NCBI GenBank assembly: GCA_963682055.1
Contig: OY821749.1
Coordinates: forward strand, 5,692,336 to 5,756,335
Source of the DNA: Primula veris
Lineage: Eukaryota; Streptophyta; Magnoliopsida; Ericales; Primulaceae
Direction: 5' to 3'
DNA length: 64,000 nt
The notes beneath the pieces were generated by a model. It did not search any database. It was not told the DNA's origin and was given only the letters and a program-made list of their open reading frames with translations. This document shows, piece after piece, positions 23,566 through 37,804 of this stretch (the stretch's first letter is position 1; the number at the start of each line of letters is the position of its first letter). The position numbers were made by a program, and so were the translations under genes.

Positions 23566-26500
23566 AAACTATTGGGTCCAGATCAGCTACATATATGTAC
23601 CAGCTGAAATCTAATTAATTGCTATCGTCCCTTTTCCCGGAAGGGAGATTGTGTAAAGTAAATCCCAGAAAAATTCTGATGGAGGGTTTAACCTGCATAC
23701 TTCAGCCTTAGAGGACATACAAATCCTACCTCGTCTCTTTCACAAAAAAATGAAATTGAAGTTCAATTGATGTTGTGGCCATTTCCTGTGAACCAATACT
23801 GTAAAAAGAGAAGGGGGTGGGGAAGAAGCAACATGAAATAGCAAAAACTTATGTTAACTAAAAAAATTAGACAAAAACATAAATAAATCTAATAACACGC
23901 ACCAAGTAGCCAATTCATTAACATTGATGCCAATAGTGATTACCTTACTACACTAAACTACAAGGAATTGATCCGAATAAAAACAAGGTGAACACATTAA
24001 GAATCTTAGAGACCGTTTGCTAACCTTTTCTAATGCAAGCTAACTAAACATATTTTTCTGAAATACATGTCTCTTACAGTTATTTATTAGTAGTAAAGAG
24101 GACTCTTTTCCGATTGATAGAATATTCGAACTTGACATGCACGTAAAAACAAAACTAAAGACAAAATGTGGAAACTATCTTATACAACTTACACTCATTT
24201 AGTTAAATCTAGCTTTTTATGGTGACCATGCTCAAAGGCCTAACATATACACATATATAATCAGTCCATACGTACTTATTGTAAATAATATCTCAAGAGC
24301 TCCCCAATATATATACAGAAACAATAGAAACACAATTGGTGTTGGGTATCATTCATTGTCAAAACCAATTTGGGAATCAGAGTGAAAGAATCTTCTATTG
24401 CTATAAATGACGTAATGATAAACCTCAAAGGTTAATTACAAATGCTTTTTAACGTATTTGACCGTACAATAGTAAGTTATTGTAACCTAAATGCATATGC
24501 ATAAGGCAATACAAGGGAATGTTTTATATATGGAAACACAAAAGCTAATTAGGGAGCCACACACTTCTCTAAAGGGACAAGTGAAACACTCATCAGAGTT
24601 TCAATAAAAGTTTTCTGTTTTGAACCCTTTATAAGAGAAATTAACCAATCTGAGCTTAATCATGAAATAATACTTGGAATTTGTTAGTAGAATGACCTCA
24701 AACATCAAATAAGAGTTGGGAGACTTACAACCATCTCTCCAAACTCTTGACATTCCCGTAAACTGAACTTTGATTGCAAATTAAAACTGAATTGGAAGAA
24801 ACAAGAGCCTTTAAAGACTAGCAGAGAAAGAGAGAAATTTGTCCTGCAAGATGAATCTGTAATAAGAAATAATATGCAGAAATATCAATTTCATGCCTAC
24901 GTCTTATTTCGTCCAACGTAAGTAGAGCATACCTGGCGATTACAGTGGTTGGCTACTTGACTGTGACGTTTAAAATCTAAAAATAGCTACTTAACATTTT
25001 TATACTTTTGTACTAGCTTGGTCTTATTATTAAAAACTGCCAAAGACTCAAAACACTATATCATGGCTGCAAGTGGTCAAGTAGTTAAGCCAAAGCACCC
25101 AGTGTCTTAGACTAAGACAACCCTTCCAAACTGTGCAATGTTTTCCAGGGTCAACCCCTATCAAAACCAGCCAGTAATTTAAAAATATACATTAAATCTA
25201 TTCAATAGAAAATATTTTAATTATTTTTCTCTACTGTATAATGTAAAGAAATTTAACGAAATTTTGGGTCAGCCCTTATTAAAACCAGCTAATATAATAA
25301 AAATACACATTAATTTTCTCAAGACGAGAGATTTAAGTTAATATTCCTACTCCATATAGTTTAAATAGTAATTAATAAGGGATAATACAACGAGTGATTC
25401 AGAAACAAAAAATACGGATACGCATATGCGTACGTGATATCATAGACTGATAATTCCCTTTTTTAGGACCCAGCAGATGATAAATACATTAAAATGGAAT
25501 TTAGCAAGGACTAAACTGTGTGACTAACAGATAAATAATTGTCTTAAATGCTAGAAAAGGGATTCCTACTAAGTCAAAGACCTTAGAAGCATCATTAACG
25601 GAAGGGAAGAACACCTCCAAATTTAGTTCATGTTGCTGTGGTTGTGGGGGGGAGCTCTTCGCCTCCCTCTTCCTTCCGTTAAGGATGCTTTTAAGAGATA
25701 CAAATAGAAGAAACTAAAATCAGAAATAGCAATAATATCTAGGTTTGTCCAAAAACTGCATTGGGACTAAAATTAAACATTTCTTATAGCCAAGACAAGT
25801 AATTTTTTCTGGACATTGTCATGAAATAAGCAAAACTTATTTTCACTAAAAAAAAACCTTTCAAATATCATATAATTTAACTAAAAATAGCAGACCAAAA
25901 TTCAAAGCTAATGCTTTAGGGATACTTATGGATCACTTAGGAGAACCAGGCACACAATTGAAAAGTCCCAACAAAGCCAAACCCCATCAGAACCAGCAAC
26001 CAAAACCTTCATTCAACATAAACAAACAACTATGAAACTGAAACCACATGTACAAAGTAAGGCGGATATGTTAATCATTCAACTAGCACAATATATTTTG
26101 ACGAGAGGAAAGAAAGGTCAAAGTTTGCATGTTACCTGTAACAAATGTCTTCCCACTGAACAAAAATCAATTACTGTGCTTCCAAAAAGTACAAAAAACT
26201 TATTTCTCGGCAATTAAGAAAAAATTGAAGTTGAGATCAGGTTGAAGATATAAAGTTGAAGATAAGAGGGGAAACAAAATATGGTAACCAATTAAAAAAA
26301 ACTATATTTGCAACAAGTACATACAGGAAGAATTTCTTTACAAGAAGAACTTGATGTTATTTCATATTTGACCTGTATCACTCTTTAAAAAAGGATGTAA
26401 TACATTATGGTACTCCTATATCAAGATAGAGTTGCACTCAATTTATTTATTTTAAAAACTTGATTTATGGTCATAAAACACACAGGGGGCTAAAAGTATT

Positions 26501-26749
26501 ACTTACTTTTAGTAAATCATTGACTGGGTTATCTTAACTACACGTTTCACTGACATGTAGAGAAAATTATTTAAGCTGACATTCATACAAGATAAGTTGC
26601 TCGCAAGAATACTTGAAGCTTAGTATGCGAAAGAACAAAGGTTCTAACAAGGACCTAAACCCAACATCCCAAACATGGACATTTCTACTCAGTACTAACC
26701 CTCTCAGCTCCAAACTGAAAGATAAGCAAGAAAAGGTAAATGAATGCTA

Positions 26750-26984
26750 CTCCCTCCATTCCTATTTAATTGTCCATTACGAAACTACGTGCAATTTTGA
26801 CCGGCCAAGAACTTGTATCAAAATTGTCGGAATGAAAATTTTCAAAAATTGATCATATAGTTCAAATGTTAAATTTTATGATTGGATTTTAAAAAAAATT
26901 ATTTCGACAATTTTAATACAAGTTATAAGCCGATCAAAATTGCACGTAGTTTCGTAATGGACAATTAAATGAGAACGGAAGGAG
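26750..26984. mobile_element. Stowaway MITE with TA duplication and empty site
   Basis: The ends CTCCCTCCATTCC and GGAACGGAAGGAG-type sequence form inverted repeats, and the arms pair over most of the 235 bp (CAATTTTGACCGG against CCGATCAAAATTG). It is flanked by TA at 26,748-26,749 and 26,985-26,986. Copy A at 19,652 has a single TA in the same sequence context (GCTATCTAAAC), which gives the exact pre-insertion site. Tc1/Mariner class, non-autonomous. Confidence 0.9.
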
Positions 26985-28198
26985 TATCTAAACTAACACT
27001 AGGGAATAGACGAATACAACCAACAAGTAATTGAGTTACCATAACCTTCATGTCATCATATCAAGGATTAGCTTATGAGAATAGAAAAAAACAGTCACTT
27101 GGTCAAGTATAATCATACAGAATCATCACAAACTAAATAAGATTACTGCAATGACGAATTGAACATAGAGGCAACTTTATGTTCACGTTTACTACAAGTA
27201 TATTAAAATGTAAAAGCCTTTAACAGTTTAAATATAAATAAATTTTTGGACCAAAGAAACAATTTATATATGAAGAACAAGGCTTTATTTCGGAAATAGA
27301 AGAAAGAACTAAAATATCACTATCAGAGATGGGAACCAAATTACATTTTTCCATACAGTCGAGCGGTAGTCAATAAAAACAGAAAGTGCGTTTTGGGGGA
27401 GTTAGTAAGAGAGGATACTTTTACCTGTGAAGAAGGGAGCAAATTGATCAACTGGTGTTAAAAAACATGTATATTGGGAACGCATGTGTCAGTATCCAAT
27501 ATATCAGACTTAAATTCGGAATTTCACCTGCTCGGAAAATAAGAATTCCATGACTACAAAAAAAATTGTCTAAAGCAAAAAACAATTAGTGCTGCGGTGA
27601 CGTGGGGATAATATTCCGAATGTTATAAAAGCAAACATTCCATTTTTCGGTCCTTAGCTTTTTAAATAAATAAATTTCTATAAAAAGTAGCTTCTTGAGA
27701 AAGAGAGAGGTAAGAGCCAAAATACTTGAGGAAAATTACGTTTCTATTTTCTGTTCTACGTTAGGAAAAAATAAGATGATATAAGTTACGAGATCAACCG
27801 ACCCCAAATGGTATTGATAATGATATGGGTTTTGAGATCATACAGAAGAACCCCAGCAGAACGTTTAATTTTATGAGCAGCATATTTTCATTGGATGTAG
27901 TAAACTACTATAGAATTCGAAGGACGGAAGATACTGCAGGTCAAACATTACAGGTCATTTAGAATACAATGTTAGCAGTATCTGAAAAAGACAGTGCGCT
28001 TTGGTATTATGTTTTATTGCTTCATTAGTAACTGCACCTGAGCAATGCATCAGTCAAACATGTACGGATTACAGACTTTCATTTGGGATATAATAACTAC
28101 AAAACTGGAACCACATAGTAAAAAGAAGGTGAAAGCCGCCATGGTTTGAGTAGCATAAACTAAATTGGTGAGAGATAACAAAGGTCCAAGCATGTTAC

Positions 28199-28262
28199 CT
28201 TTCAGCCAATGTATTCCCAGCGAAACCAAGAGCAACCGTAATGCTTTTATGTACTTCATTGA
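28199..28262 (-). other. Exon-like block of an unidentified gene, copy B
   Basis: The counterpart of 20,894-20,957, with the same length and splice borders (TTCTACAG and GTAACATG). One frame reads NEVHKSITVALGFAGNTLAE. The product is unknown. Confidence 0.35.
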
Positions 28263-28315
28263 CTGTAGAACAGGCAGCAAAAAGAAAAAATATAGGCCCA
28301 CAAAATACAATTCTC

Positions 28316-29730
28316 TGAAAATGATGAATACAACTCTGCTAAAGTCAAAATTGTTAAAAAAAATCTTTAAACTATAACCAAACACATGTTATTGAAATTA
28401 ACACGGAATGTTATCTAAAAAAATGTTTTGTAAATGAAAATCAAGAATCATGCAGAAAACTACACATACCATAACCTAAAAAATTATCGGGTCCAGATCA
28501 GCTACATATATGTAACAGCTGAAATCTAATAAATTGATAGCTTGTTTTTCAAGCGCACCAAAATTTCATAACTAAAAAGCAAGAACACAAACTTATCAGA
28601 TATCAGTCAAAAACAAGTTTCAGAATAAAAACTAATAATTTCACAACCATCTTACTTTTCATCAGTTGTGATTTCAATAAAGGTAACTAATGGAACACAT
28701 AAACAAGGGACAATAAGGACCAGGGGCGTCTGTGCCAAATCATTTATATGTAAGCAAATTTAACTGATATCAACTGCATCTTTTTTTGTGTGGCTATACT
28801 TGAGCTGCAGACTGTCTAAAATCTTACTCTCTCCGTCCCAAAATAAATGCCAGTTTCATGAACAAATCTTTGTGACGGAGGAAGTATAAATTTTCATTTA
28901 AAAATTACAAAATTAACGAGAAATTTGTTTAAAGCATAATTTTCGAAAAGAAATGGGTCAGACTTACAAGATGTCAAGAACACTCTGCGTATCATTCGAT
29001 TCCCTCTAGATTTTGATTAAATTGTATCTTTGGCCAAATTCTGAAAAAGAAAAGAAAGATATCGATGCACAGAGCTATTTTACATCTCAATATAGACTAC
29101 AGATTCTTGCAAGTCTTACCTGCTACAAACTCCAAAATAAAATATATGTTGCATTTATTTATGTAGGATTGAACAATAAATATATGTTGCATTTATTATA
29201 CACCTCAATATAGACTATACAGTTAATTTGCAAGTCTTGCTTCGTCCCCCACAGAAACTTTTCTGGTACACGTCTGTCTACCTCACACAATAAATATATG
29301 TTGCATTTATTTATTTAGGATTTAACAATCAAGACATGTGTAACAATAACTAACAATTCGACCAAATTTAGCAAAAATGGGTGAAAATGGATTTACAATG
29401 ATGGGGCCATGCCTATGCAACAAATTACCATAAAGAAATGCACTTCATGCAAAGGTATAGATGCTATAAAAACTAAGGCACGTGACAAACAGATGATAAG
29501 CAATTAAGCTTTTAACATTTGTGAGACAAAGGGCAAGTAGTTAAATGTTAAACACTACCATACGTCCCAAGGGCAAATATTTCTGCAATGAGTTACATTA
29601 CAAATCTTTTACAGTTTTGCATTGGTGCAACTAGGATCCTGTAACAATTATTTGTCAAATAAAAAGGCTGTCAAAAATATTCTATAAGATATACAAGTTA
29701 TAACAAAACACTATGATTATAGATATTTAC
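28316..29730. other. AT-rich intergenic or intronic DNA
   Basis: No gene was identified. A 60-bp remnant of a Stowaway-type MITE (CTCTCCGTCCCAAAATAAATG .. GACGGAGGAAG) lies at about 28,828-28,886. Two copies of AATAAATATATGTTGCATTTA occur around 29,174-29,195 and 29,288-29,312. Confidence 0.5.
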
Positions 29731-29887
29731 CTGCAAAGTAAGAACCGCCAAAGAAAGTGAGTACATCTGGCATGAAAATGAGGACTGGATGTCTTCTATC
29801 AACAATGATTGGTGCCTTTTTGCCATAATCCAACCAAAACCCTAAATAGTCAGAAGTAACAGTTACACATGCTTTCAGATCTAGAAC
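29731..29887 (-). other. Best-preserved exon-like block of the unidentified locus
   Basis: A 157-base block between TGCATTGTCAG and GTAAATATC. It is open in one frame for 52 codons, including DYLGFWLDYGKKAPIIVDRR and VLIFMPDVLTFFGGSYFA. The last third is clearly related to blocks at 31,28x, 33,24x and 22,04x, where the same nucleotides (TTCATGCCAGA.GTAC.ACTTTCTTTG) survive with indels that close the frame. This copy may be from a once functional gene and the others are decayed repeats. I do not recognise the family. Confidence 0.45.
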
Positions 29888-31035
29888 CTGACAATGCACT
29901 TAGAAAAAATTATATGGAAACTCTAAAAACTCAATTGCACACCTAAATCTTTACATCCACCAGGAACTAAGACGCACACTGCATCCTAAAATTTTTGGTT
30001 CATATCGTAGTATTTGAACATCCAGATCTAAAGTTCATGTGTCATATTTTGCAAACTCAAAAAACAAAGCAAATAAAATTTGATGCACTTGCATTGTGTC
30101 ACTACCATCTCTGCCATTTATATCACTAGTTAGCAAACTAAATCAATTCACACCCAACAATCAAATGTTGTAACGATATAAGATTAAATTAACTGTTTTA
30201 CTAGTGCCAACAATGTAAAGAATAAAGATGCAGAATCTTTGAGTGTGTGTAGATACATCTTAAATGTTGTTTTTGGGTGAACAACAAGCACCATACTGAA
30301 ATACCTTGAAAATAAAAGGTCACTCATAAGAAGAAGAAAGATAAAGAAACAACAAAACAATGAAATCACATATAACTAACTCGAGTAACGCCTAAATATC
30401 CAAGAAAAATTGCTGCAAATCAACTTCATGACTGACCTCGTCAACATTCTTTCAGTTATGACTTATGATAGTTAAAGAGTTTAAACACTGATGATACCAC
30501 ACATGCATAAAGATCTAAAAGAACGTTATTTACTTAAGTGGAAAGATCGGAAGTTAATTTACTTACTTAGAAAAAGGTTGGAAGTTAATGTACTGAACTT
30601 TTCACCCTATACTAAGCCAATCAAAGACTAACAACCAAGGTATATCAATTCCATTCAAGTTGGTTCAGTTATTCTTATTTTATAGGCAAATAGGTCTAAG
30701 GTCTTCGTCGAGAAGAAGCATCTAGCACGCACTTCAATCCAAAGAAGCAAGACGAATCTCTTTTTCTTTCTATAAAAAATGAATTACGTAATCAGGGTTA
30801 AAGCACATACATATGGAGAGGTGCAAAGGACAGATGATAAGAATTACCAGACCAAGCCATGTCAAAGAAAAAAAAAAGACAGAAAAGCAGCAAAGTGCTA
30901 CAAACTCATAGCTAAACCAAATCAATCCCAAATCCAACAATAGAAACCCCTCTGCGGTTGTTTAACAGGATTTACATGGAAAGTACCACAGAGGAAATAA
31001 TTATCCAATAATGACATGTATAAAACCATCACGAG
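29888..31035. other. Spacer without recognised features
   Basis: Both strands were read and nothing was found beyond short frames of no known family. Confidence 0.4.
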
Positions 31036-31039
31036 ATTA

Positions 31040-32995
31040 GCTTCCTCATGCTGAAGTATGGGCATATTATAAAGTATGTGACAACAGATAAACCATTAAG
31101 ATTTCATCTTTCTGAGCCAAAGGGTAATGGGCCATATAAATAGTATGTCTTACAGTATAGTTCTGTGAGTCTGAAACAACATTGTTCGACAAACCAGCCT
31201 CATTTTGATTCCCTGTGTAAATTGAGCCCCATATATAAAACCAATTCTACAAAACAAGTAGCAAGAAATAGCGATACTAACCTGGAAATTAGCAAGAAAG
31301 AACGTCAAAGAAAGTGTACTCTGGCATGAATATCACAAAAGGATTGGTTATCTGCTGATCCGATGCTGAACTCAGCAAGTTTTCCTCGTTCCAACCAAAA
31401 ATCAAAATAAAAAAGAAGTATGAGTTGCATACAAAGCTTGACATTCAACTATAAAGAAAGCACTTATCCATCGAGCAAACTCAATTAAAGAAATTCTCTT
31501 GCCACTCGTATTGAAAGGAAAAAAAATGAAATGAAAAACTACTGTGGGTCTTTTATTAGGAAATAATTTATTTGAAAGAGTTACTAACGAGGTAAGAGTT
31601 TCCTTCAAGATATAGAGCTTGTGATAGAGATGAAATAAACAAGTACCTAAAGGATCTGGTGCTATCTCTTTCTTATGTAATATATAGGATGCACCTATAA
31701 AATAACAATCACTCATATTGGCCTTCTGAGTCCATGAATTCAGATTTTCTGCATTAGTGCACTTCCTCGTTTATTGCTTCAAATGAATTTTTCAGTATTT
31801 CTTATCCGATCAAAGTTATGGAAGAGAATGAGTTAGAAGATTAACAGAAAAACTTATGGGCAAAAGAAAATATGCCAAGGCAAAAAGAATCTAAAATGCT
31901 AAGAAAGATGAAAAAAACCCAACAGAAAATGAGAAAAAATCAAAAAAGTATGACCAAAATGAGGAAATAAGGGAGATTATATTGCCTGGAGGTTTTCCTC
32001 TTCTTAAACCATCAGAACGATTACCAACTACGTGCAATATTTATGAGATAGATAATTCCTTGTTCGTTATAACTTACCAAACTTAAATCAAATTTAAACA
32101 AGGAAAGAGTATACTCACAGCAATCAGCACATGTACTAGCACAAATTGTGTGAAGAACTAGATTTGTATGCTTCTTGGCATCCTACTATATTTATCCTCC
32201 ATTGGTGTCTTCAAAGACTGGGTATGCAGACGAGTTCATTTGGGAGCTTTCACTTGTGGACCTCGGAAATGGAAATGAAAGAAAAACATTAGTAATAAAC
32301 AGGGAGTAAACTTCAAAAAGAAAAGAAAAAAGTATAACTATATATTTAAAATGAGGGGAAACGTGAAACACGTTTTAAAAAGGCATGGTGAGAGACCATT
32401 TCACCCGTAAGAAGAGCGAACCAGTGCACAAGGCTTGCGCATTACTAGCCCCAAATCAAAGTAGATAACATAAAAATTCTAACGAAAATTGTGTTGCTTC
32501 GATCATTAATTATATATTTCATACAGAACTTTACTAAAGATAATGGAACGGGATATATTACTCAATAATGCCACATATTTGACACAACCATAACAAATTA
32601 AAATAATGGGTATGACGGGAGTCTAGAAAAATAATTGGCTGCCAATACATTATTGAATCACAAACGTAAAAGAACATGGAAACAACAATGGGATGTTTAC
32701 GTCATTACTTATCTATTCAATTTAGACTTAGAAACCATACAAGTAAAGGTATATAGAACTCCGTCAACCCACATATGTAACACACCATTATAACAAATTA
32801 GGATTAGAAAAATAGAACAAAGGTTTGTTTTAGCAACCAAATTAAAGACTTTTATAACTCTACATTATCCCCCAAGTCATAGAACAAATTTTTAAGGTTA
32901 AACTTTGAATTATATCTTTCACATCCTAATTTAGATATTCAACTCATTTTCTTATGGTATAAATCTATTCAAATTATAATTCAGTAAACCCAGAT
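31040..32995. repeat. Tandem unit 1 of about 1.95 kb
   Basis: It begins CCTCATGCTGAAGTATGGGC and is followed head-to-tail by a second unit from 33,000 that begins CCTCATGCTAAAGTATGGAC. It includes a decayed relative of the 29.7-kb exon at about 31,282-31,345 (minus-strand frame FVIFMPEYTFFDVLSC then stop). Confidence 0.8.
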
Positions 32996-32999
32996 TGTC

Positions 33000-34725
33000 C
33001 TCATGCTAAAGTATGGACATATTATAAAGCATGTGACAACAGATTAGGCATTAAGATTTCATCTTTCTGAACCAGAGGGTAATGTGGGTCATATAAATAA
33101 TATGACTTACAGTATAGCTCTCGAGTCTGAAACAACGTTGTTCGACAAGCCAGCCTCATTGTGATTCCCTGTGTAAATTAAGCCCCGTATATAAAACCAA
33201 TTCTACAAAACAATTAGCAAGAAATAGTGAAACTGACCTGGAAATTAGCAAGAAAGAACGCCAGAGAAAGTGTACTCTGCTTATCTGATGCTGAACTCGG
33301 CAAAGTTTTCCTCGTTCCAACCAAAAATCAAAATAAAAAGAAGTATGAGTTGCATGTTACATATACAAAGCTTGGCATTCAACTATAAAGAAAGACTTAT
33401 CGATATAGCAAACTCAATTATAGAAATTCTCTTGCCAATCGTATTGAAAAGAAAACAAATTTGAAATGACTAACCACAAATTGTGTGAAGAACTAGATCT
33501 GTATGATTCTTAGCATCCTACTACATTCAACCTGCATCGGTGCCTTCAAAGACTGGGTATGCAGACCAGTTCATTGGGAGCTTTCACTTGTTCCCCTCGA
33601 AAAAGAAAAAGAAAAAAAAAACATGAGTAATAAACAGGTTTAAACTTGAAAAAGAAAAGAAAAACGTATAACTACATATTTATAATGAGGGTAAACTTCA
33701 ACACATTTAAAACTGTGATGCGCATTACTGGGTACATACAAATTCTAAAGAAAAATGTGTTGCTTATCATTAATTATATATTTCATACAGAACTTTAATA
33801 AAGATAAGGGAACGGGATATATTACTCAATCAGGCCACACATTTGACACATAACTATAACAAATTAAAATAATTATAGGTAGTCCCAATAATCAGAGATT
33901 AGCCTTTAATTAAAGTACTATATTAGAAAGTAAATTTAACATTAAAATTTAACAGGAGTCTACAAGAGTAATTTGCAGCGAATTCATTATTGAATCACAA
34001 AAGTAAAAGAGACCTCTGATGCACAAACTTGTGCCCTCTAACCAGTGATCTTCATGCACACAAAGGCTAGACTTAAATTAAAGTGACTGAATGAACATGG
34101 AAATAACAATAGGATGTTTACATTATTACTTATCTGTTCAATCTAGATTTAAAAACCATATAAATAAAGGGATATAAAACTTGGTCAACCCAGATATGTA
34201 ACAAACCTTTATAGTAACAAATTAGGATTAGAAAAATAGAACAAAGGTTTGTTTTAGAAACCAAATCAAAGGCTTTTACAGCTCTGCATTATCCCCCAAC
34301 TCATAGAACAAATATTTAAGATTAAACTTTGAATTATATCTTTCACATCTTAAATTAGATATTCAACTCATAAGAAGGTACAAATCTATTCCATATATAA
34401 TTCAGTAAACCCAGATGTCCACAAAACTATCGTCAAACTAAACAATACACAACTACATATAGCTTCTTGATTTTTTTATCAGCCACATTAAAAGCTTCTA
34501 GTTACCTCTGAATAACTAAAAATGATCGGAGAACATAACAAATTAACGCCCAGCTCAACTTATAGAACAAATATGTCACGTTTAAACCCAATATTAGAGA
34601 TCTGAGTCATCTGACACATCCTAAGATATCTAACTTATTTTATTTGGGTAGATTCATTAATTAGATTAAGCTAAAATATAAAACCCGAATAGAAGAAGAA
34701 TACAGAATAATTTATCAAAAAAAAA
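33000..34725. repeat. Tandem unit 2, also duplicated as X1
   Basis: Head-to-tail with unit 1. From 33,235 it is nearly identical to 22,030-23,565, so this unit was copied again about 11 kb away more recently than the unit 1/unit 2 split. No intact coding is seen. Confidence 0.8.
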
Positions 34726-36190
34726 ACTTCCAGTTAGCTCTACATAAATAGGAACAGAACAGTAGGAGAAAAAAAATAAAGCCCAGATCATAAAACATAC
34801 TGTGAGATTAAACCCTAGTTTATCACATCCTAGATTAGATATCTAACTCGTCTTATTTGAGTAGAATAGTGAATTAAATTAAACTAAATCATAAAATCTG
34901 GAACAACAAGAAGAATAACACAAAAAAAGTAGTGAAAAGAAACTCGACCCAAATATTTTTCGAAAATAAGACTAAGTTTCCTTTAATTTATCAGAGCCTA
35001 ATTAAAGGTTTTCTCTGACCATGTGAGAATATATAGTAACAATTGAAGAATAAAATTGATGCCAAAATCACAAATTATTACTTAAATAAACACAAAGTTA
35101 GATCTATAAGCATCCTAAATATTTTATTAGGTGAATAAAATTAAACTAAATCATAAAAACCTGGAACAGCAAGAATAACATACAAATAACGAAAAGAAAA
35201 ACAACTCAAATATTATCCCAAAACCAAAAAACACATAACTAGAATATATCATAGGATTTAATGAACCAGATTAAAAGGGTTTCATTAATGCTGTGTAAAT
35301 AGGAGAAATCGGAGAACAAATTAATTAACCGCCAAATAATAATAGCAGAAGTTTCATATTAAAAACTAAACTAGATCTATCGCAATCTAAACTAAATAAA
35401 AAATCAGGAACAAACAAAAGGAAACTTAATAAGGGTTTTACTTTTTAACTGACCGGAATACATATTTATATTTATATATATATAGATATATAGAGAGGGA
35501 GAGAGAGGGGAGGTGAATAAGCTGATAAATTAACGAAGAAATTGGATTGTTTATTAATGTAAATATACGACATACGCTCTCTAATCACGTGCTTTTGCAA
35601 CGTATACATCTCCGATTATTTCGCCCCAATAACTCTTCCTCTTAATTAAATAATTCAATTATTTCGTTTATTATTAAAATAATAGTATGTCATTGTGAAA
35701 TATGTTACTGTCGCTCACTCAATTCTACTTTCCAATTAATCATTTTTATCTCAAAAAATATATTACATACTACTCTTAACTAACTTTATATTTTTATAAA
35801 ATACAATTATAACTCTGTGCAAATAGAGATTAAATAATTTTATTCTTCAATTAAAAATTAATATATATCACTTTAACAATATGTATATTATTTCCCATAT
35901 ATGAATTTTATATTAAGATATAATGTTAAAATAATTAATCATTGATATAGAGTATGGTTTGATGAGTTTATAAAATATACATGACTCTCTAAATACCAAA
36001 AAATTGAATTTTCACTCCCCATTTGGAAAAAAAATTTATGAGGCTGATGTGAATGTTTAACACTGCAACAAAAAATTCATATACCAACAATATAAATTAA
36101 AATCAATTAAAAAATATTTAGAACATTCACGAACAAGTAACAAAAATAATAATATATACCAAGAGTATGAGATTACTATTGAAATACACA

Positions 36191-36274
<84 letters not shown>

Positions 36275-37798
36275 TAATACGGGTTGAAACGGATTGGGAG
36301 ATTAACATGCGGTTTGGTAAGCTCAACTCTAACTCAACCCGCAAACTATACGACAGATTAGACGGGGTGGATTAATTTTTTAAACATTCAATCCGTCTTA
36401 GTCTGTACGGATTGAGTTACAAGTTGGGTTTACGGATTTTTTTATGCACCCCTGGTTTTTAACTTAAAATGGGTTGATTGTTGAAATAATGTTACCACTC
36501 CCAAGTAATATTAAATCATTTCATTATTTCATTTATTAAAAATGAGTGCTCACTATAAAATATTTTCCTAGCAATATGTAAAACATTTCAAATTACACAA
36601 ATGATATAGTGCTATATTGTGAAGTTTTTTACATTTTTGTATATTACGTCAAACTACCAAATTATCCGATTAAGGTTCCATACTAACATTTTTCGTCACT
36701 TTTGTAACCTCATGTCAGTGGAAACTTTCATTTTACCGAAATACCCTTACTAAACTTTTCTAATTGCATGTGGGCCACCACCCCCTCATTCATTTATATA
36801 TTACCAAACAAGTACTTAATAATTTAGAAACAACTTCAACTTGGTATTTCTATTTTAAATTATAATATATATACTCCTTAAATTTTAGATTAATAAAAAT
36901 TTCAAAAGCTAGACTCATTCTCTAAATTGTGGAAAAATAGTAATATCAAACCAATAATCCGGTATTTCCAAACAAAAAAGTGTTGTCAATTGAAATTTAA
37001 ATATAAAACACAGTACTTAGTTATGACTTTTTTATAAGAACAAGAATATGAAGGGAAATTTTATATAGAAAGAATGAAGAAAACGGTCTCATATGTAGAA
37101 AAATATAACCGAAGGAATACAAAAAATCACAAAAAGATTGAACAAGCGTAACAAAGTGAGAAATTTATTGATAACCAAGTCTTTTTTTTTGAACCAATTT
37201 CGATATACAAAGGTAGAGTACCAAATTAATTTTGAAGTAAAACTATAAAGACAAATGAATATAATACTAGTTTTTCTTCCTTCACCATCGATCCCTTCTC
37301 TTTCCCAGGCTCTTGACAAGAAGTTGTGTTACACTCTTGACAAGAACTTGGAGTCGGGTGCCGTATTTGTGGCTATATCATGGTTGGGCAGAAAGCATGT
37401 GGTTAGGAGCCTGATTGTGGTTACCCACACCAATTTCTCTATTGGATCAGACCGATTGAATAATTGATCTCGCAGTGTGGTTTTATGCAAAATTATATTA
37501 TAAGAAGTACGGTGCAAGAAAAGTAGCGTTTGAATGTCATGTTAATTACTACTTGTTAGTATTGCGGGTGAGTAGGAAGTGGAAGTTGTTAACTTTCTTC
37601 TTGGATTACTGTTTAGGGTTTTTCATTTTAAAATGCATCCCAAGCTACTACTTGTGAAATGAAAATTTGAACTATTGAAAATCTCTTTCATTTCTTTGTT
37701 ATTCTCTTCTCATTGTTATTTATATTTGATGCCATAATTTATTTCATCTTGGCTCTTTTGAACGATTACTCATCAGCCATAAATAACGAGGAAGGGTA
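34726..37798. other. AT-rich spacer; TA microsatellite; unrecognised frame
   Basis: It contains a TA run of about 80 bases at 36,193-36,271 and GA-rich DNA at 35,492-35,512. A 70-codon frame at 37,255-37,467 (+) that includes WLGRKHVVRSLIVVTHTN is not recognised. From about 37,466 a sequence starting TGATCTCGCAGTGTGG begins; it recurs at 39,333 and 49,377 and belongs to the flank of the cysteine-rich peptide cluster. Confidence 0.45.
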
Positions 37799-37804
37799 CC
37801 GTTG

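Larger units (their letters stand above)
23622..28315. repeat. Segmental duplication, copy B (about 4.7 kb)
   Basis: Collinear with 15,705-21,005. It lacks the Helitron and carries a private Stowaway MITE (26,750-26,984). The exon-like block at 28,199-28,262 is retained with its splice borders. Around 24,730-24,790 an exon-like frame (LQSKFSLRECQEFGEMV) is open in B but has a one-base deletion in A. Confidence 0.85.
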
